Shown: positions 54,149-63,335 of the stretch, in pieces
Layout: every line of letters begins with the position of its first letter
Position numbering within the stretch: the first letter of the stretch is position 1
Assembly (NCBI GenBank): GCA_963692465.1
Contig: OY829943.1
Location: 620,001-684,000, forward strand
Source: JAUZOB01 sp963692465
GTDB lineage: Bacteria > Bacteroidota > Bacteroidia > Bacteroidales > Prolixibacteraceae
Direction: 5' to 3'
DNA length: 64,000 bases
The notes under the pieces: model-generated
What the model was told of the DNA's origin: nothing
The model's database searches: none
The model's input: the letters and a program-made list of their open reading frames with translations, nothing else
Position numbers and translations under genes: made by a program

Positions 54149-55159
54149 TTAATGAACTTCAACATCTTCCCCTTCTCTGTCATCAACCGGTCGTTCTGGT
54201 TCTTTTACCTCATCAATCTCGGTGTGAAGAATGAAGAAATAAGCGTTCGCTAATGTTAAGGTATGATCATCAATAACCGGCGAATGCTTTGCAAATTTGA
54301 CCAAATCAGCCAATGCGAGTATCTGATTTAGCTGCTCTAGTGATTTTCCATCAATAATATTCCCTCTTCGCTTGAATTCTTTAATTGTTTCCTTCGTGGT
54401 TTGTTCCAAGGCCGGAATTTGATATCGCTGAACAATATAATTACGCATAATGTCTGAAATATCTGTATAGAATTCTTTGATTCTCCCTTTTTCCCATGGC
54501 TTCTTTTCCTTTATCTTATCTAATTCGCGCAAAGCAATAACATGAGGAGGTTCAGTAGGTTTCTCTTCTCCGAAAAGAAAAGGAAGGACTTTTTTCCGTC
54601 GGGGAATAGCATAAATCAGGAAGAAAATAATTGCTGCGATTAAGATAAATCCAAGAATGTAAGGAAGTATTTCTTTTAGCGTTAACGGAGCACCATAAGG
54701 GCTTTTAATATCGGCAGGACCTTTAGATTCATCAATTTTAAAACTCTTTACATTAATCGATAAAGCATTCGTTTTTACAAAATCAGTTCGTCCACCTACG
54801 GAATATCTAAATACAAAAGGAGGTATTACATGACTTCCACTATCAAAAGAAGTAACAATTACTGACTCAATTGATCGAACCATATTACCCGAAGCATTAG
54901 AAATTTCCATATTCCCCTTCTGAATCAACTCCACATTCGGGGTAATCATCTTTTCGATAGATGGGAATGAGACGTTAGTCCCCTGGGGATAAGTCACTTC
55001 CAGAATTAACTTAATCTGATCTCCTAATAGAATGTTGGAAGACTCCAACGTTGCCTTTGCTGTAACATTTTGTGCATAACTCGCAAGACACAAAACATTT
55101 AAGCACAAAAGCAATAAAACCGTTTTAGTTAACCGAGCAGTATTATAAAGAATATTCAT
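54149..55159 (-). CDS. Bat-operon protein with BatD-like N-terminus
   Basis: 336 residues. A signal peptide (ending SYAQ) leads to a short Ig-like beta region (about 30-150, SNILLGDQIKLILEVTYP; resembles the start of BatD). A membrane helix (about 172-192, ILGFILIAAIIFFLIYAI) and a cytoplasmic helical domain follow (EFYTDISDIMRNYIVQRYQI; ALADLVKFAKHSP). This arrangement is regularly found between the DUF58 and batA genes. It starts 1 bp from the DUF58 stop. Role unknown, probably an assembly partner. Confidence 0.78.
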   Translation of the reverse strand: MNILYNTARLTKTVLLLLCLNVLCLASYAQNVTAKATLESSNILLGDQIKLILEVTYPQGTNVSFPSIEKMITPNVELIQKGNMEISNASGNMVRSIESVIVTSFDSGSHVIPPFVFRYSVGGRTDFVKTNALSINVKSFKIDESKGPADIKSPYGAPLTLKEILPYILGFILIAAIIFFLIYAIPRRKKVLPFLFGEEKPTEPPHVIALRELDKIKEKKPWEKGRIKEFYTDISDIMRNYIVQRYQIPALEQTTKETIKEFKRRGNIIDGKSLEQLNQILALADLVKFAKHSPVIDDHTLTLANAYFFILHTEIDEVKEPERPVDDREGEDVEVH

Positions 55160-55160
55160 T

Positions 55161-56033
55161 TTAGCCTCTTTTCTTGAAAAGGGATATTAACGATGCAATA
55201 TAGTCTTCACCCGTATTGATATTGGTACAATCAACTCCGGAACGCAAAAACGAGAACTGCAATTTTTCAGAATGATCTTTCCACCACTTTTCATATTGCT
55301 TTCTAGTTTGAACATCTGAAAAATCGACCCATGCATAACGACCTGTTTCAGCATCTTTTAATTTGATTAAACCTACCGGCGGAATATGAGTTTCCCTCCG
55401 GTCATAGATTCTTAATGCAACTAAATCATGCTTATTATTTGCAATCGTAAGAGCATCTTCTATTTCCGGATTATCATCAATAAAATCGGATATTAAAAAA
55501 GCAGTGCATTTCTTTTTAAGAGCATTCGTCAAATAACGTAAGACCTCTGCAATATCGGTCGAATTACTCTCTGATTCAAAATTCAACAATTCACTGATTA
55601 TCCTTAAAATATGAGTCCGCCCTTTTTTTGGTGGAATAAATTTCTCCACATGATCAGAAAAAAATATAACTCCTATTTTATCATTATTCTGAATAGCCGA
55701 AAATGCAAGAATTGCAGCAATTTCTGTAGACACTCCCCGTTTGGTGTTTTCTGTAGTTCCAAAACTCTGAGATCCGCTGACATCAACAATCAACATTACA
55801 GTCAACTCCCGCTCTTCCTCATATATTTTCACAAAAGGACGATTATATCGTGCGGTTACATTCCAATCAATATTTCGGATATCATCACCATATTGATATT
55901 CACGCACTTCACTAAAGGCCATTCCCCGCCCTTTGAATGCGCTATGATACTCTCCCGCAAAAATATTATGAGAAAGCCCCTTCGTTTTTATCTCAATTTT
56001 CCGGACCTTTTTCAGCAGTTCACTTGTTTCCAA
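55161..56033 (-). CDS. DUF58-domain protein of the Bat operon
   Basis: 290 residues, cytoplasmic. The DUF58 signature reads GRGMAFSEVREYQYGDDIRN-IDW (about 36-58), followed by a VWA-like fold (LIVDVSGSQSF; AFLISDFIDDNPE). DUF58 proteins accompany MoxR ATPases almost everywhere and are presumed clients or adaptors. 24 bp after moxR and almost contiguous with the next gene. Confidence 0.92.
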   Translation of the reverse strand: METSELLKKVRKIEIKTKGLSHNIFAGEYHSAFKGRGMAFSEVREYQYGDDIRNIDWNVTARYNRPFVKIYEEERELTVMLIVDVSGSQSFGTTENTKRGVSTEIAAILAFSAIQNNDKIGVIFFSDHVEKFIPPKKGRTHILRIISELLNFESESNSTDIAEVLRYLTNALKKKCTAFLISDFIDDNPEIEDALTIANNKHDLVALRIYDRRETHIPPVGLIKLKDAETGRYAWVDFSDVQTRKQYEKWWKDHSEKLQFSFLRSGVDCTNINTGEDYIASLISLFKKRG

Positions 56034-56057
56034 GATATAATGAATTTAGAATTAAGA

Positions 56058-57059
56058 CTAAGGTACTTCTACAATATTCAGAATGTCAGTGATTATCTGT
56101 TCTGATGTAATATCATTAGCCTCTGCCTCATAACTTAATCCGATACGATGGCGAAGAACATCCGGGCATACAGCACGCACATCCTCCGGAACAACATAAC
56201 CTCTTCTTTTTATAAAAGCATAGGCTTTTGAAGCCTGAGCCAAAGAAATGCTTGCACGAGGCGATGCGCCATATGAAATCATTCCGTCATATTGCTCCAG
56301 TTTAAAATCACCGGGATTACGTGTCGCAAAAACAATATCAACAATATATTTTTGAATTTTCTCATCCATATAAACATCTTTCACAATGTTTCTTGCTCTT
56401 TTTATGTCTTCCGGCTTTAAAATAGTCTGCGGCTGAGGATATTCTTTTAATAGATTTTGTTGAATAATTAATTGTTCCTCTTCTTTTTTAGGATAGCTAA
56501 TCACAACCTTAAGCATAAACCGGTCAACCTGTGCCTCCGGCAAGGGATAAGTTCCTTCCTGCTCTATCGGGTTTTGGGTTGCCATAACAAGAAAAGGTTC
56601 ATCAAGTTTATAGGTATGATCGCTAATGGTTATCTGCCGTTCCTGCATTGCTTCAAGAAGAGCAGACTGGACTTTTGCCGGAGCCCTGTTTATTTCATCA
56701 GCTAATATGAAATTAGCAAATATCGGCCCTTTCTTTACTATAAACTCCTCTGTTTTCTGACTATAGATCATCGTACCCAAAAGGTCTGCAGGCAATAAAT
56801 CAGGAGTAAACTGTATCCGTGCAAATTTAGCATCAATTGTTCTGGCCAATGTATTAATTGCCAATGTCTTTGCTAATCCAGGCACCCCTTCCAGTAAAAC
56901 ATGACCATTTGCAAGTAATCCTATCAAAAGACTTTCAATAAGATGCTTCTGCCCTACGATGACTTTATTCATCTCCATAGAAATCAGGTCAACAAAAGAA
57001 CTTTCCATCTGAATTCTTTCGTGTAATTCCCTGATGTCAACACTTGGATTCATATCCAT
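56058..57059 (-). CDS. MoxR-family AAA+ ATPase
   Basis: 333 residues. Walker A GVPGLAKT at 58-65, Walker B ILADEINRAP with D121/E122, sensor 1 ATQNP and the C-terminal lid (GASPRASISLAQASKAYA). First gene of the eight-gene Bat operon. By analogy with RavA/MoxR it acts as a chaperone for the VWA proteins encoded downstream. Confidence 0.95.
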   Translation of the reverse strand: MDMNPSVDIRELHERIQMESSFVDLISMEMNKVIVGQKHLIESLLIGLLANGHVLLEGVPGLAKTLAINTLARTIDAKFARIQFTPDLLPADLLGTMIYSQKTEEFIVKKGPIFANFILADEINRAPAKVQSALLEAMQERQITISDHTYKLDEPFLVMATQNPIEQEGTYPLPEAQVDRFMLKVVISYPKKEEEQLIIQQNLLKEYPQPQTILKPEDIKRARNIVKDVYMDEKIQKYIVDIVFATRNPGDFKLEQYDGMISYGASPRASISLAQASKAYAFIKRRGYVVPEDVRAVCPDVLRHRIGLSYEAEANDITSEQIITDILNIVEVP

Positions 57060-57251
57060 AGATAATGCTTTTTATCGTTTAATCACTTTTTGACTAAAGT
57101 ACGAAGTTATTGTTTAGACTATATCATGGAAGCTTAATTCTGTTAAAAGATGTTAAGACCGCGTTAAAAATTAATGCTAAATCCTTTGATTTTACTGCTA
57201 TTCCGTATTTTGGCTAAATGTTAATTTTCATATCCAAAAGAAATATTACAG

Positions 57252-58055
57252 ATGAAAACAAAGCGTTATTTCATTCAACTTGCCTATAAGGGAACCCTGT
57301 TTCATGGCTGGCAAATTCAAACGAATAACACACAAACAGTTCAGGAAGCCTTAGAGAAAGCCTTATCTTTAATTCTACAGGAAGAAATACGCCTAACAGG
57401 AGCCGGTCGTACCGATGCCGGAGTTCATGCTTCTTTTTTTGTCGCCCATTTTGATTCCGAAAAACTTGAATCATACGGAACACAACAACTATGTTTCAAG
57501 TTAAATCGATTTTTCCCACAAAACATTCTCATCCACACCATCTTTCCGGTAAATAAAGATTCAAATGCGCGTTTCGATGCATTGTCCCGTACCTACAAAT
57601 ATTTCACCAGTCAGGAAAAACAAATCTATTTTCAGGATATGGTTGCCATCCATCATGCCAATCTGGATTATGATCTTATGAACAAAGCCGCTGCACTACT
57701 TCTGCAATACAACGATTTCAAAAGTTTTTCAAGAAGCCACAGTGGTGCAAAAACAAGTATCTGTCACATCAGCTCCGCTCAGTGGGAAAGGCAGAACAAC
57801 CTATCCGTCTTTACAATAAAAGCGGATCGATTTCTTCGTAATATGGTAAGAGCAATTGTTGGAACCCTTTGGAATGTTGGAGAAAAAAAAATAACGATTC
57901 AACAATTTCAATCAATCATTGAAAATCAAAGCCGATGCGCTGCTGGTTCGTCAGCCCCTGCACAGGGTCTATATCTCACCGACATTCAATACCCACCGGA
58001 AATTGATAAATTACTAATCCGCACAGATGCCGGATTCAACATCTATCGTCCATAA
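57252..58055 (+). CDS. truA: tRNA pseudouridine(38-40) synthase TruA
   Basis: 267 residues. The catalytic aspartate is D55 in GAGRTDAGVHA. Other signatures are AYKGTLFHGWQIQ at the start, ARFDALSRTYKYF, the central FKSFSR, RFLRNMVRAIVGTLW, and APAQGLYLTDIQY at the end. It modifies the anticodon stem-loop of many tRNAs. Divergent from moxR and convergent with the biotin carrier gene. Confidence 0.95.
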   Translation: MKTKRYFIQLAYKGTLFHGWQIQTNNTQTVQEALEKALSLILQEEIRLTGAGRTDAGVHASFFVAHFDSEKLESYGTQQLCFKLNRFFPQNILIHTIFPVNKDSNARFDALSRTYKYFTSQEKQIYFQDMVAIHHANLDYDLMNKAAALLLQYNDFKSFSRSHSGAKTSICHISSAQWERQNNLSVFTIKADRFLRNMVRAIVGTLWNVGEKKITIQQFQSIIENQSRCAAGSSAPAQGLYLTDIQYPPEIDKLLIRTDAGFNIYRP

Positions 58056-58060
58056 AAAAA

Positions 58061-58093
58061 ACATCGGAGTACATAATAAATGTACTCCGATGT
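58061..58093. terminator. Bidirectional terminator between truA and biotin carrier gene
   Basis: A 13-bp perfect stem ACATCGGAGTACA/TGTACTCCGATGT with a 7-nt loop, A/T runs on both sides. It marks the 3' end of the methylmalonyl-CoA operon. Confidence 0.92.
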
Positions 58094-58119
58094 CAAAAAA
58101 TGAAACGATCTTACTATTA

Positions 58120-58530
58120 TTATTCAATAATCATAAGTACATCACCTTCCATAACAGAATCTCCCTTTTTCTTTTTAATAGAAACAACACGACCGGCTTT
58201 ATCTGCCTCGATGTTATTTTCCATTTTCATAGCCTCAAGAAGAATCAGTTTCTGTCCAACTTTAACTTCAGAGCCTTCTTGAACAAGAATGTCCAAAACG
58301 GTACCCGGTAGTGGGGACTTAATCGTTCCACTTCCCTGAGATTTAGGAGCACTTGCTATCGGTGCAGAAGCAGCCTTAGGCTGAGATGCAGAAGCATTAC
58401 TTTGATTCTGTGAGTCAAGTTCAACCGAATAAGTTGTTCCATTGACATCAATTTCGGCAACATTCCCTTCTACCTTGAGAACTTGTGTATTATAGGTATT
58501 GCCGTTTATTGCTAATTTATAACTTTTCAT
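58120..58530 (-). CDS. Biotin carboxyl carrier subunit (methylmalonyl-CoA decarboxylase gamma/carrier type)
   Basis: 136 residues. An N-terminal linker domain, an Ala/Ser/Pro/Lys-rich hinge (about 45-65) and a biotinyl domain with the lysine K102 in EAMKMEN. It carries CO2 between the carboxyltransferase and its partner. Last gene of a four-gene operon (epimerase, carboxyltransferase, OadG-like, carrier), 10 bp from its neighbour. Confidence 0.9.
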   Translation of the reverse strand: MKSYKLAINGNTYNTQVLKVEGNVAEIDVNGTTYSVELDSQNQSNASASQPKAASAPIASAPKSQGSGTIKSPLPGTVLDILVQEGSEVKVGQKLILLEAMKMENNIEADKAGRVVSIKKKKGDSVMEGDVLMIIE

Positions 58531-58540
58531 TATCTAAGCC

Positions 58541-59434
58541 TTATCTGGGTGATTTGGTTAAACCATAAATTTTAGAACTCCATGGCGAATAGACTTTCGA
58601 TTCACGTCGAATAGTCAATTTTGTCTTATTACTAGACTCTTTCTGATAAAGATACAGTGTTGTAGCTATTGCTGCACTTATCTCTTCAGGTGTCGTATCT
58701 TTTGCTGTTTTCGTTTCTGCTGCGGCAACCGTTTCCGATTCCTCTTCCTCGCTATACTTAAAGCCTAACGCGCGGGCAATTCTTTTGTAAAAAATACCAA
58801 GAATCACTAATATTACAAAAACAATCAAAACGGCAATCAACGACTTTCCAAAACCGGAGGCATCCATCTTTCTGAGATTTTGAGATTTGTTATCCTTAAG
58901 ATTAACGTCATTATTTGAATTCGGGGTTGCCTTTGTAAAGAAGACCCATGGCATTCCTCCATCCTGCTGACGACCATAAGAAACATCGGCCTTTTGAGAC
59001 GCTGAAATCGAAACACTATCAATCAGTGTTTTTCCATCAGCAGCAAAAAGAGCAATCAATTTTGAATTCTTAAGATCAAAATTCAGATGAAGCGGACCTT
59101 GAACAACTTTACTATCAGCCCAGAATATAGCATATCCATGAGGAGCTACAGCTGTCCGCTGATCTCCTGTTGGAATTAAATATTTGGTCGGCTGTTGCAA
59201 ATTATTAGTCAGATATAACCCTCCCAGGCTCACCGGACTATTTGCAGAATTAAAAATTTCGATCCAAGCACTATGGCGACCAAAGTCATCAACAAAGCTG
59301 GAGTCATTTTTAACCAGGAATTCATTAATCCTGAAATCTTTCGTTTTCTGCCCATAGGTCTTGGCAGAACTAAAACCCAAGGAAAGGGCAAGTACTGCTA
59401 CAAGAATTATTTTATATGGCATTTTTTTACGCAT
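58541..59434 (-). CDS. Lamin-tail domain fused to OadG-type decarboxylase subunit
   Basis: 297 residues with an unexpected architecture. A signal peptide (about 1-28) leads to an immunoglobulin-like lamin-tail domain (about 32-165, INEFLVKNDSSFVDD-FGRHSAWIEIFN; VSLGGLYLTNN) on the periplasmic side. One membrane helix (about 197-217, LIAVLIVFVILVILGIFY) and a cytoplasmic tail ending AIATTLYLYQKE...SPWSSKIYGLTK match the OadG/gamma subunit of sodium-pumping decarboxylases. It probably anchors the complex in the membrane. Function of the lamin-tail part is unknown. Confidence 0.82.
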   Translation of the reverse strand: MRKKMPYKIILVAVLALSLGFSSAKTYGQKTKDFRINEFLVKNDSSFVDDFGRHSAWIEIFNSANSPVSLGGLYLTNNLQQPTKYLIPTGDQRTAVAPHGYAIFWADSKVVQGPLHLNFDLKNSKLIALFAADGKTLIDSVSISASQKADVSYGRQQDGGMPWVFFTKATPNSNNDVNLKDNKSQNLRKMDASGFGKSLIAVLIVFVILVILGIFYKRIARALGFKYSEEEESETVAAAETKTAKDTTPEEISAAIATTLYLYQKESSNKTKLTIRRESKVYSPWSSKIYGLTKSPR

Positions 59435-59444
59435 CGATTCAGAA

Positions 59445-61004
59445 TTATAATGGAATATTTGAATGCTTTTTAGGTGGATTAACCACTTTCTTCGTCACCA
59501 AAGATTCTAAAGCTCTGATCACACGATAACGAGTATTGGCCGGTTGAATGATATCATCAATATAGCCATAACTTGCTGCTTTGTATGGATTAGCAAATTC
59601 CTCTTTGTAATCAGCTTCTGCTTTTGCAATAAATGCCTCTTTTTCTGCAGGATCTTCAATTGCTTTGATGTTTTTGCTTTGAAGAACACCAATAGCGCCT
59701 TTCGAACCCATAACAGCAATTTCAGCATCAGGCCAAGCGTAATTGAAATCACCACGTAAATGTTTGGAACTCATCACATCGTATGCACCTCCATAGGCTT
59801 TACGCAAAATAACAGTTACTTTAGGCACCGTTGCTTCTCCGTATGCAAACAACAATTTTGCTCCATGAACAATAATTCCACCGTATTCCTGAACAGTACC
59901 AGGTAAGAATCCGGGCACATCAACGTAAGTTACGATTGGAATATTGAATGCATCACAAAAACGGACAAATCTTGCAGCTTTCCTTGACGCATTAATATCA
60001 AGAACCCCTGCTAAATAAGCCGGTTGATTAGCAACAAGTCCTACTGATTTTCCATTAAAACGGGCAAAACCTACAATAATATTCTTAGCGTAATTTTGAT
60101 GTACTTCAAGGAACTCACCGTTATCCACTGTTGCAGCGATGACTTTCTTAACGTCGTACGGCTTATTGGGATTCTCAGGGATAATCTCATTCAAAGATTC
60201 CTCCATACGATCAACAGGATCGTCACAAGGAATAACAGGAGAATCTTCCAGATTATTCTGAGGTAAGTAGCTTAATAACTTCTTAATAATATCAATTCCT
60301 TCGTCCTCGTTTTCTGCTACAAAATGAGTAACACCCGATTTAGAAGCATGAACCATTGCACCACCGAGCTCCTCATCAGTTACAATCTCACCGGTTACGG
60401 TTTTAACAACCTTTGGTCCGGTTACAAACATATAACTAGTGTTCTTGCTCATAATAATATAGTCAGTCAATGCCGGAGAATATACTGCACCACCAGCACA
60501 AGGACCAAAAATAGCAGAGATCTGAGGAATAACTCCTGATGCTAAAATATTACGTTCAAAAATTTCAGCATATCCAGCCAGACTGGTAACACCCTCTTGG
60601 ATACGGGCACCTCCCGAATCATTAATTCCAATAAGAGGAGCACCTACTTTCATCGCTACATCCATCACTTTGCATATTTTTTGTGCAAATGTTTCTGAAA
60701 GCGAGCCTCCGAATACTGTAAAGTCCTGAGAAAAAACATATACAAGACGTCCGTCAATTGTTCCGTATCCGGTAACAACTCCATCACCCATGAATTTGGT
60801 CTTTTCCATTCCAAAATTCGTACAACGGTGAGTTACGAACATATCAAATTCTTCAAAGCTATCTTTATCAAGGAGTTCTTCAATTCTCTCGCGAGCTGTT
60901 TTTTTGCCTTTGCGATGTTGCGAATCAATTCGCTTTTGTCCTCCTCCTAATTTTGCTTCGGCCCTGAGGTCCAGAAGCTCTTTAACTTTTTCCTGATTAC
61001 TCAT
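59445..61004 (-). CDS. mmdA: Acyl-CoA carboxyltransferase subunit (methylmalonyl-CoA decarboxylase alpha / propionyl-CoA carboxylase beta)
   Basis: 519 residues of a biotin-dependent carboxyltransferase. Both crotonase-like halves are visible: KFMGDGVVTGYGTIDGRLVY and GAPLIGINDSGGARIQEGV in the first, GFLPGTVQEYGGIIVHGAKL and KVTVILRKAYGGAYDVM in the second. It moves CO2 between methylmalonyl-/propionyl-CoA and biotin. The start at 61004 (MSNQEKVKELL) is chosen because upstream in-frame residues overlap the epimerase end. With the membrane OadG-like subunit, decarboxylation (propionate formation) is the likely direction. Confidence 0.93.
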   Translation of the reverse strand: MSNQEKVKELLDLRAEAKLGGGQKRIDSQHRKGKKTARERIEELLDKDSFEEFDMFVTHRCTNFGMEKTKFMGDGVVTGYGTIDGRLVYVFSQDFTVFGGSLSETFAQKICKVMDVAMKVGAPLIGINDSGGARIQEGVTSLAGYAEIFERNILASGVIPQISAIFGPCAGGAVYSPALTDYIIMSKNTSYMFVTGPKVVKTVTGEIVTDEELGGAMVHASKSGVTHFVAENEDEGIDIIKKLLSYLPQNNLEDSPVIPCDDPVDRMEESLNEIIPENPNKPYDVKKVIAATVDNGEFLEVHQNYAKNIIVGFARFNGKSVGLVANQPAYLAGVLDINASRKAARFVRFCDAFNIPIVTYVDVPGFLPGTVQEYGGIIVHGAKLLFAYGEATVPKVTVILRKAYGGAYDVMSSKHLRGDFNYAWPDAEIAVMGSKGAIGVLQSKNIKAIEDPAEKEAFIAKAEADYKEEFANPYKAASYGYIDDIIQPANTRYRVIRALESLVTKKVVNPPKKHSNIPL

Positions 61005-61033
61005 AATGAAAGGTAATAAATTAGATATCCGGT

Positions 61034-61438
61034 TTATTTCTTTGCACAAAGTTCTGTTAATACACCAAAAGTTGATTTCGGATGTAAAAATCCGATATTA
61101 AGACCTTCTGCCCCGTTTCTATGTTTTTTGTCAATAAGTCTTACCCCTTTTTCCTCTACGGTTGTTAATGCTTCATCGACATCATCGACAGCAAATGCCA
61201 TATGTTGAATCCCCTGACCTCTTTTTTCTATATATTTACCGATAGGGCCTTCCGGATCCGTTGATTCCAGCAATTCGATTTTGGTTTCGCCTACTTTAAA
61301 GAAAGCCGTTCTTACTTTCTGTTCCGGAACTTCTTCAATAGCATAACATTTCAATCCTAATGTCTTTTCATAAAACGGAATAGCAGTATCAAGGCTCTCA
61401 ACCGCAATTCCAATGTGTTCAATATGTGAGATTTTCAT
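61034..61438 (-). CDS. mce: Methylmalonyl-CoA epimerase
   Basis: 134 residues of the vicinal-oxygen-chelate fold. Metal-binding positions are seen in HIEHIGIAVESLD (His), GQGIQHMAFAVDDVD (His) and the final GVLTELC (Glu). It interconverts (R)- and (S)-methylmalonyl-CoA, feeding the decarboxylase encoded 29 bp downstream. First gene of the operon. Confidence 0.94.
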   Translation of the reverse strand: MKISHIEHIGIAVESLDTAIPFYEKTLGLKCYAIEEVPEQKVRTAFFKVGETKIELLESTDPEGPIGKYIEKRGQGIQHMAFAVDDVDEALTTVEEKGVRLIDKKHRNGAEGLNIGFLHPKSTFGVLTELCAKK

Positions 61439-61494
61439 TACAAAAGAATTTATTAATTGACAATATTATTGATTTTTTAATTCTCTTTATCACA

Positions 61495-61502
61495 CAAAGC
61501 TA
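61495..61502 (-). promoter_or_regulatory. -7 box for the mce-mmdA operon
   Basis: The minus strand reads TAGCTTTG (TAnnTTTG), 57 bp before the mce ATG. Confidence 0.45.
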
Positions 61503-61599
61503 ACGTATTTATTCATTTTATTTAAGCTTATTCCGACTTATCTGAAATTATCTTTTAAGTCGTTTTTGTACGATTTACATCTTTTTTCTCCGATCCACA

Positions 61600-61630
61600 T
61601 AAAAGAAAAAGGCAGACAATATGCCTGCCT
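61600..61630 (-). terminator. Terminator of the CoA-transferase gene
   Basis: The minus strand has AGGCAG, a 9-nt loop and CTGCCT followed by TTTTTCTTTT, 70 bp after the stop codon. Confidence 0.8.
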
Positions 61631-61699
61631 CGTCCTAAATTGCTCAGGGCAAGAAAATTTCTTTTTCTTCCTTTTTTGCCGGAGATATCATTTGGAAAA

Positions 61700-63004
61700 C
61701 TATTTTGTGACAAAATGATAGTGAGATCCGAAACGTTCAAATGCTGCACGGTCCAACTCTTCTCTTGCTGTCGGATGAGCAATCGTAATTAATGCTTTTG
61801 CTCTCTCCTGAAGGGTCTTCCCATACAAATTAACAGCTCCGTATTCCGTAACAACCCAATGCATATGGGCACGACTGGTACAGATCCCGGCACCAGCAGT
61901 AACAACAGGTGCAATTTTACTCAACCCCTTTTTAGTTGCCGAAGGCATTGCGATAATTGCCTTCCCACCTTCCGACCGCGAAGCTCCATAAATAAAATCG
62001 ACCTGACCTCCGACTCCGGAGTAGAATTTTGTACCAATCGAATCAGCACAAACCTGACCGGTCAAATCAATCTGCAATGCAGAGTTAATTGCTGTAACTT
62101 TAGGATTCTGGGCAATAATAAAAGGATCATTGGTGTACCCAACATCCATCATCAGAACCTGTGTATTATCATTAATAAAATCGTAAACTTTCTGTGAACC
62201 CATTAAAAAAGTTGATACCATTTTGTAGCGATCAACTTTCTTATTTGCTCCGTTTATAACCCCACTCTCTACTAGAGGAAGTACACCGTCAGCAAACATT
62301 TCCGTATGAATCCCAAGATTTTTATGATTTCCCAATTGAGCTAAAACAGCATTAGGAAGTGCTCCAATTCCCATCTGAAGAGTCGCTCCGTCTTCAATAA
62401 GTTCAGCACAATTTTTCCCAATCTGAGTTTCAATTGCATCAGGTTCTGAGAAATGAGCCGGGACTAGCGGAGTGTCATCCTGTACAAAAATGTCAATCAT
62501 ACTTAATGGGATGATTGCATCACCAAACGAACGAGGCACATTCGAATTAATAACGGCAATAACATAATCGGCTGTTTCAACAGCTGCAAGAGTTGCATCA
62601 ACAGAGGTCCCTAACGAAACAAAACCATGTTCATCAGGAGGGCAAACCTGGATCATCGCAACGTTACACTTGATGTAACCATCCCGATATAACCGCTGGG
62701 TTTCACTCAAGAAGATCGGAATATAATCAGCATACCCCGATTGAGTTACTTTTCTCACATTAGACCCCACAAAAAATGAATCCAATTGGAACACTCCTTC
62801 GAACTCAGGATCTGCATAAGGAGCTGGTCCTTCTGTGTGTAAATGATGAACGTGAACATTTTTTAATTCACCACTACGCCCTCTGTCGCACATTGCTTTT
62901 ATAAGCACTTGCGGTGCACTCGCCACACTACTAAGGTGAACGTGATCATTTGATTTTATGACTTTTACAGCCTCTGCTGCTGAAACAAATTTAATAGAAT
63001 CCAT
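61700..63004 (-). CDS. CoA-transferase of the acetyl-CoA hydrolase/4-hydroxybutyrate CoA-transferase family
   Basis: 434 residues with two domains. The catalytic glutamate is E235 in LGIHTEMFADG, and the CoA-binding GIGALPNAV and C-terminal GVGGQVDFIYGA motifs are present. The reaction transfers CoA between short-chain acids such as acetate, propionate, butyrate, succinate or 4-hydroxybutyrate. Beside mce-mmdA a propionyl-CoA/succinate or acetate exchange would close the succinate-propionate cycle, but specificity cannot be read from sequence. Monocistronic with its own terminator. Confidence 0.9.
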   Translation of the reverse strand: MDSIKFVSAAEAVKVIKSNDHVHLSSVASAPQVLIKAMCDRGRSGELKNVHVHHLHTEGPAPYADPEFEGVFQLDSFFVGSNVRKVTQSGYADYIPIFLSETQRLYRDGYIKCNVAMIQVCPPDEHGFVSLGTSVDATLAAVETADYVIAVINSNVPRSFGDAIIPLSMIDIFVQDDTPLVPAHFSEPDAIETQIGKNCAELIEDGATLQMGIGALPNAVLAQLGNHKNLGIHTEMFADGVLPLVESGVINGANKKVDRYKMVSTFLMGSQKVYDFINDNTQVLMMDVGYTNDPFIIAQNPKVTAINSALQIDLTGQVCADSIGTKFYSGVGGQVDFIYGASRSEGGKAIIAMPSATKKGLSKIAPVVTAGAGICTSRAHMHWVVTEYGAVNLYGKTLQERAKALITIAHPTAREELDRAAFERFGSHYHFVTK

Positions 63005-63046
63005 AATCTGATACTATAATGATTTTCCGATTACTAAAAACTCTGG

Positions 63047-63054
63047 CAAAGATA
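63047..63054 (-). promoter_or_regulatory. -7 box for the CoA-transferase gene
   Basis: The minus strand reads TATCTTTG (TAnnTTTG), 43 bp before the ATG. It lies in the 331-bp gap 63005-63335, which otherwise holds only the purL promoter. Confidence 0.45.
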
Positions 63055-63275
63055 AAAAATAAATTTTGCAAAAGATTATTCAAAAAATTATTTGACTCGT
63101 TTAGTTCATAATTCAATTTCACAACAATTGGGATATCCTTTACATTTCCATTTCTCTCCGGTACTGCTATTTAACATCCCCCATACACAAATCTCACCAA
63201 ACCGAAACACCTCATCTTTTTGTTACTATATTTAAACCATCCGTTCTCTTTCAGTAAAAAGAAATTGCGTTTTTA

Positions 63276-63283
63276 TATATTTG
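63276..63283 (+). promoter_or_regulatory. -7 box for purL
   Basis: TATATTTG (TAnnTTTG), 53 bp before the purL ATG. Confidence 0.5.
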
Positions 63284-63335
63284 CACCAGAGACAAAAAGA
63301 TTTGTTTTATTTTTATTCTCATAATTTTCTCTGAC

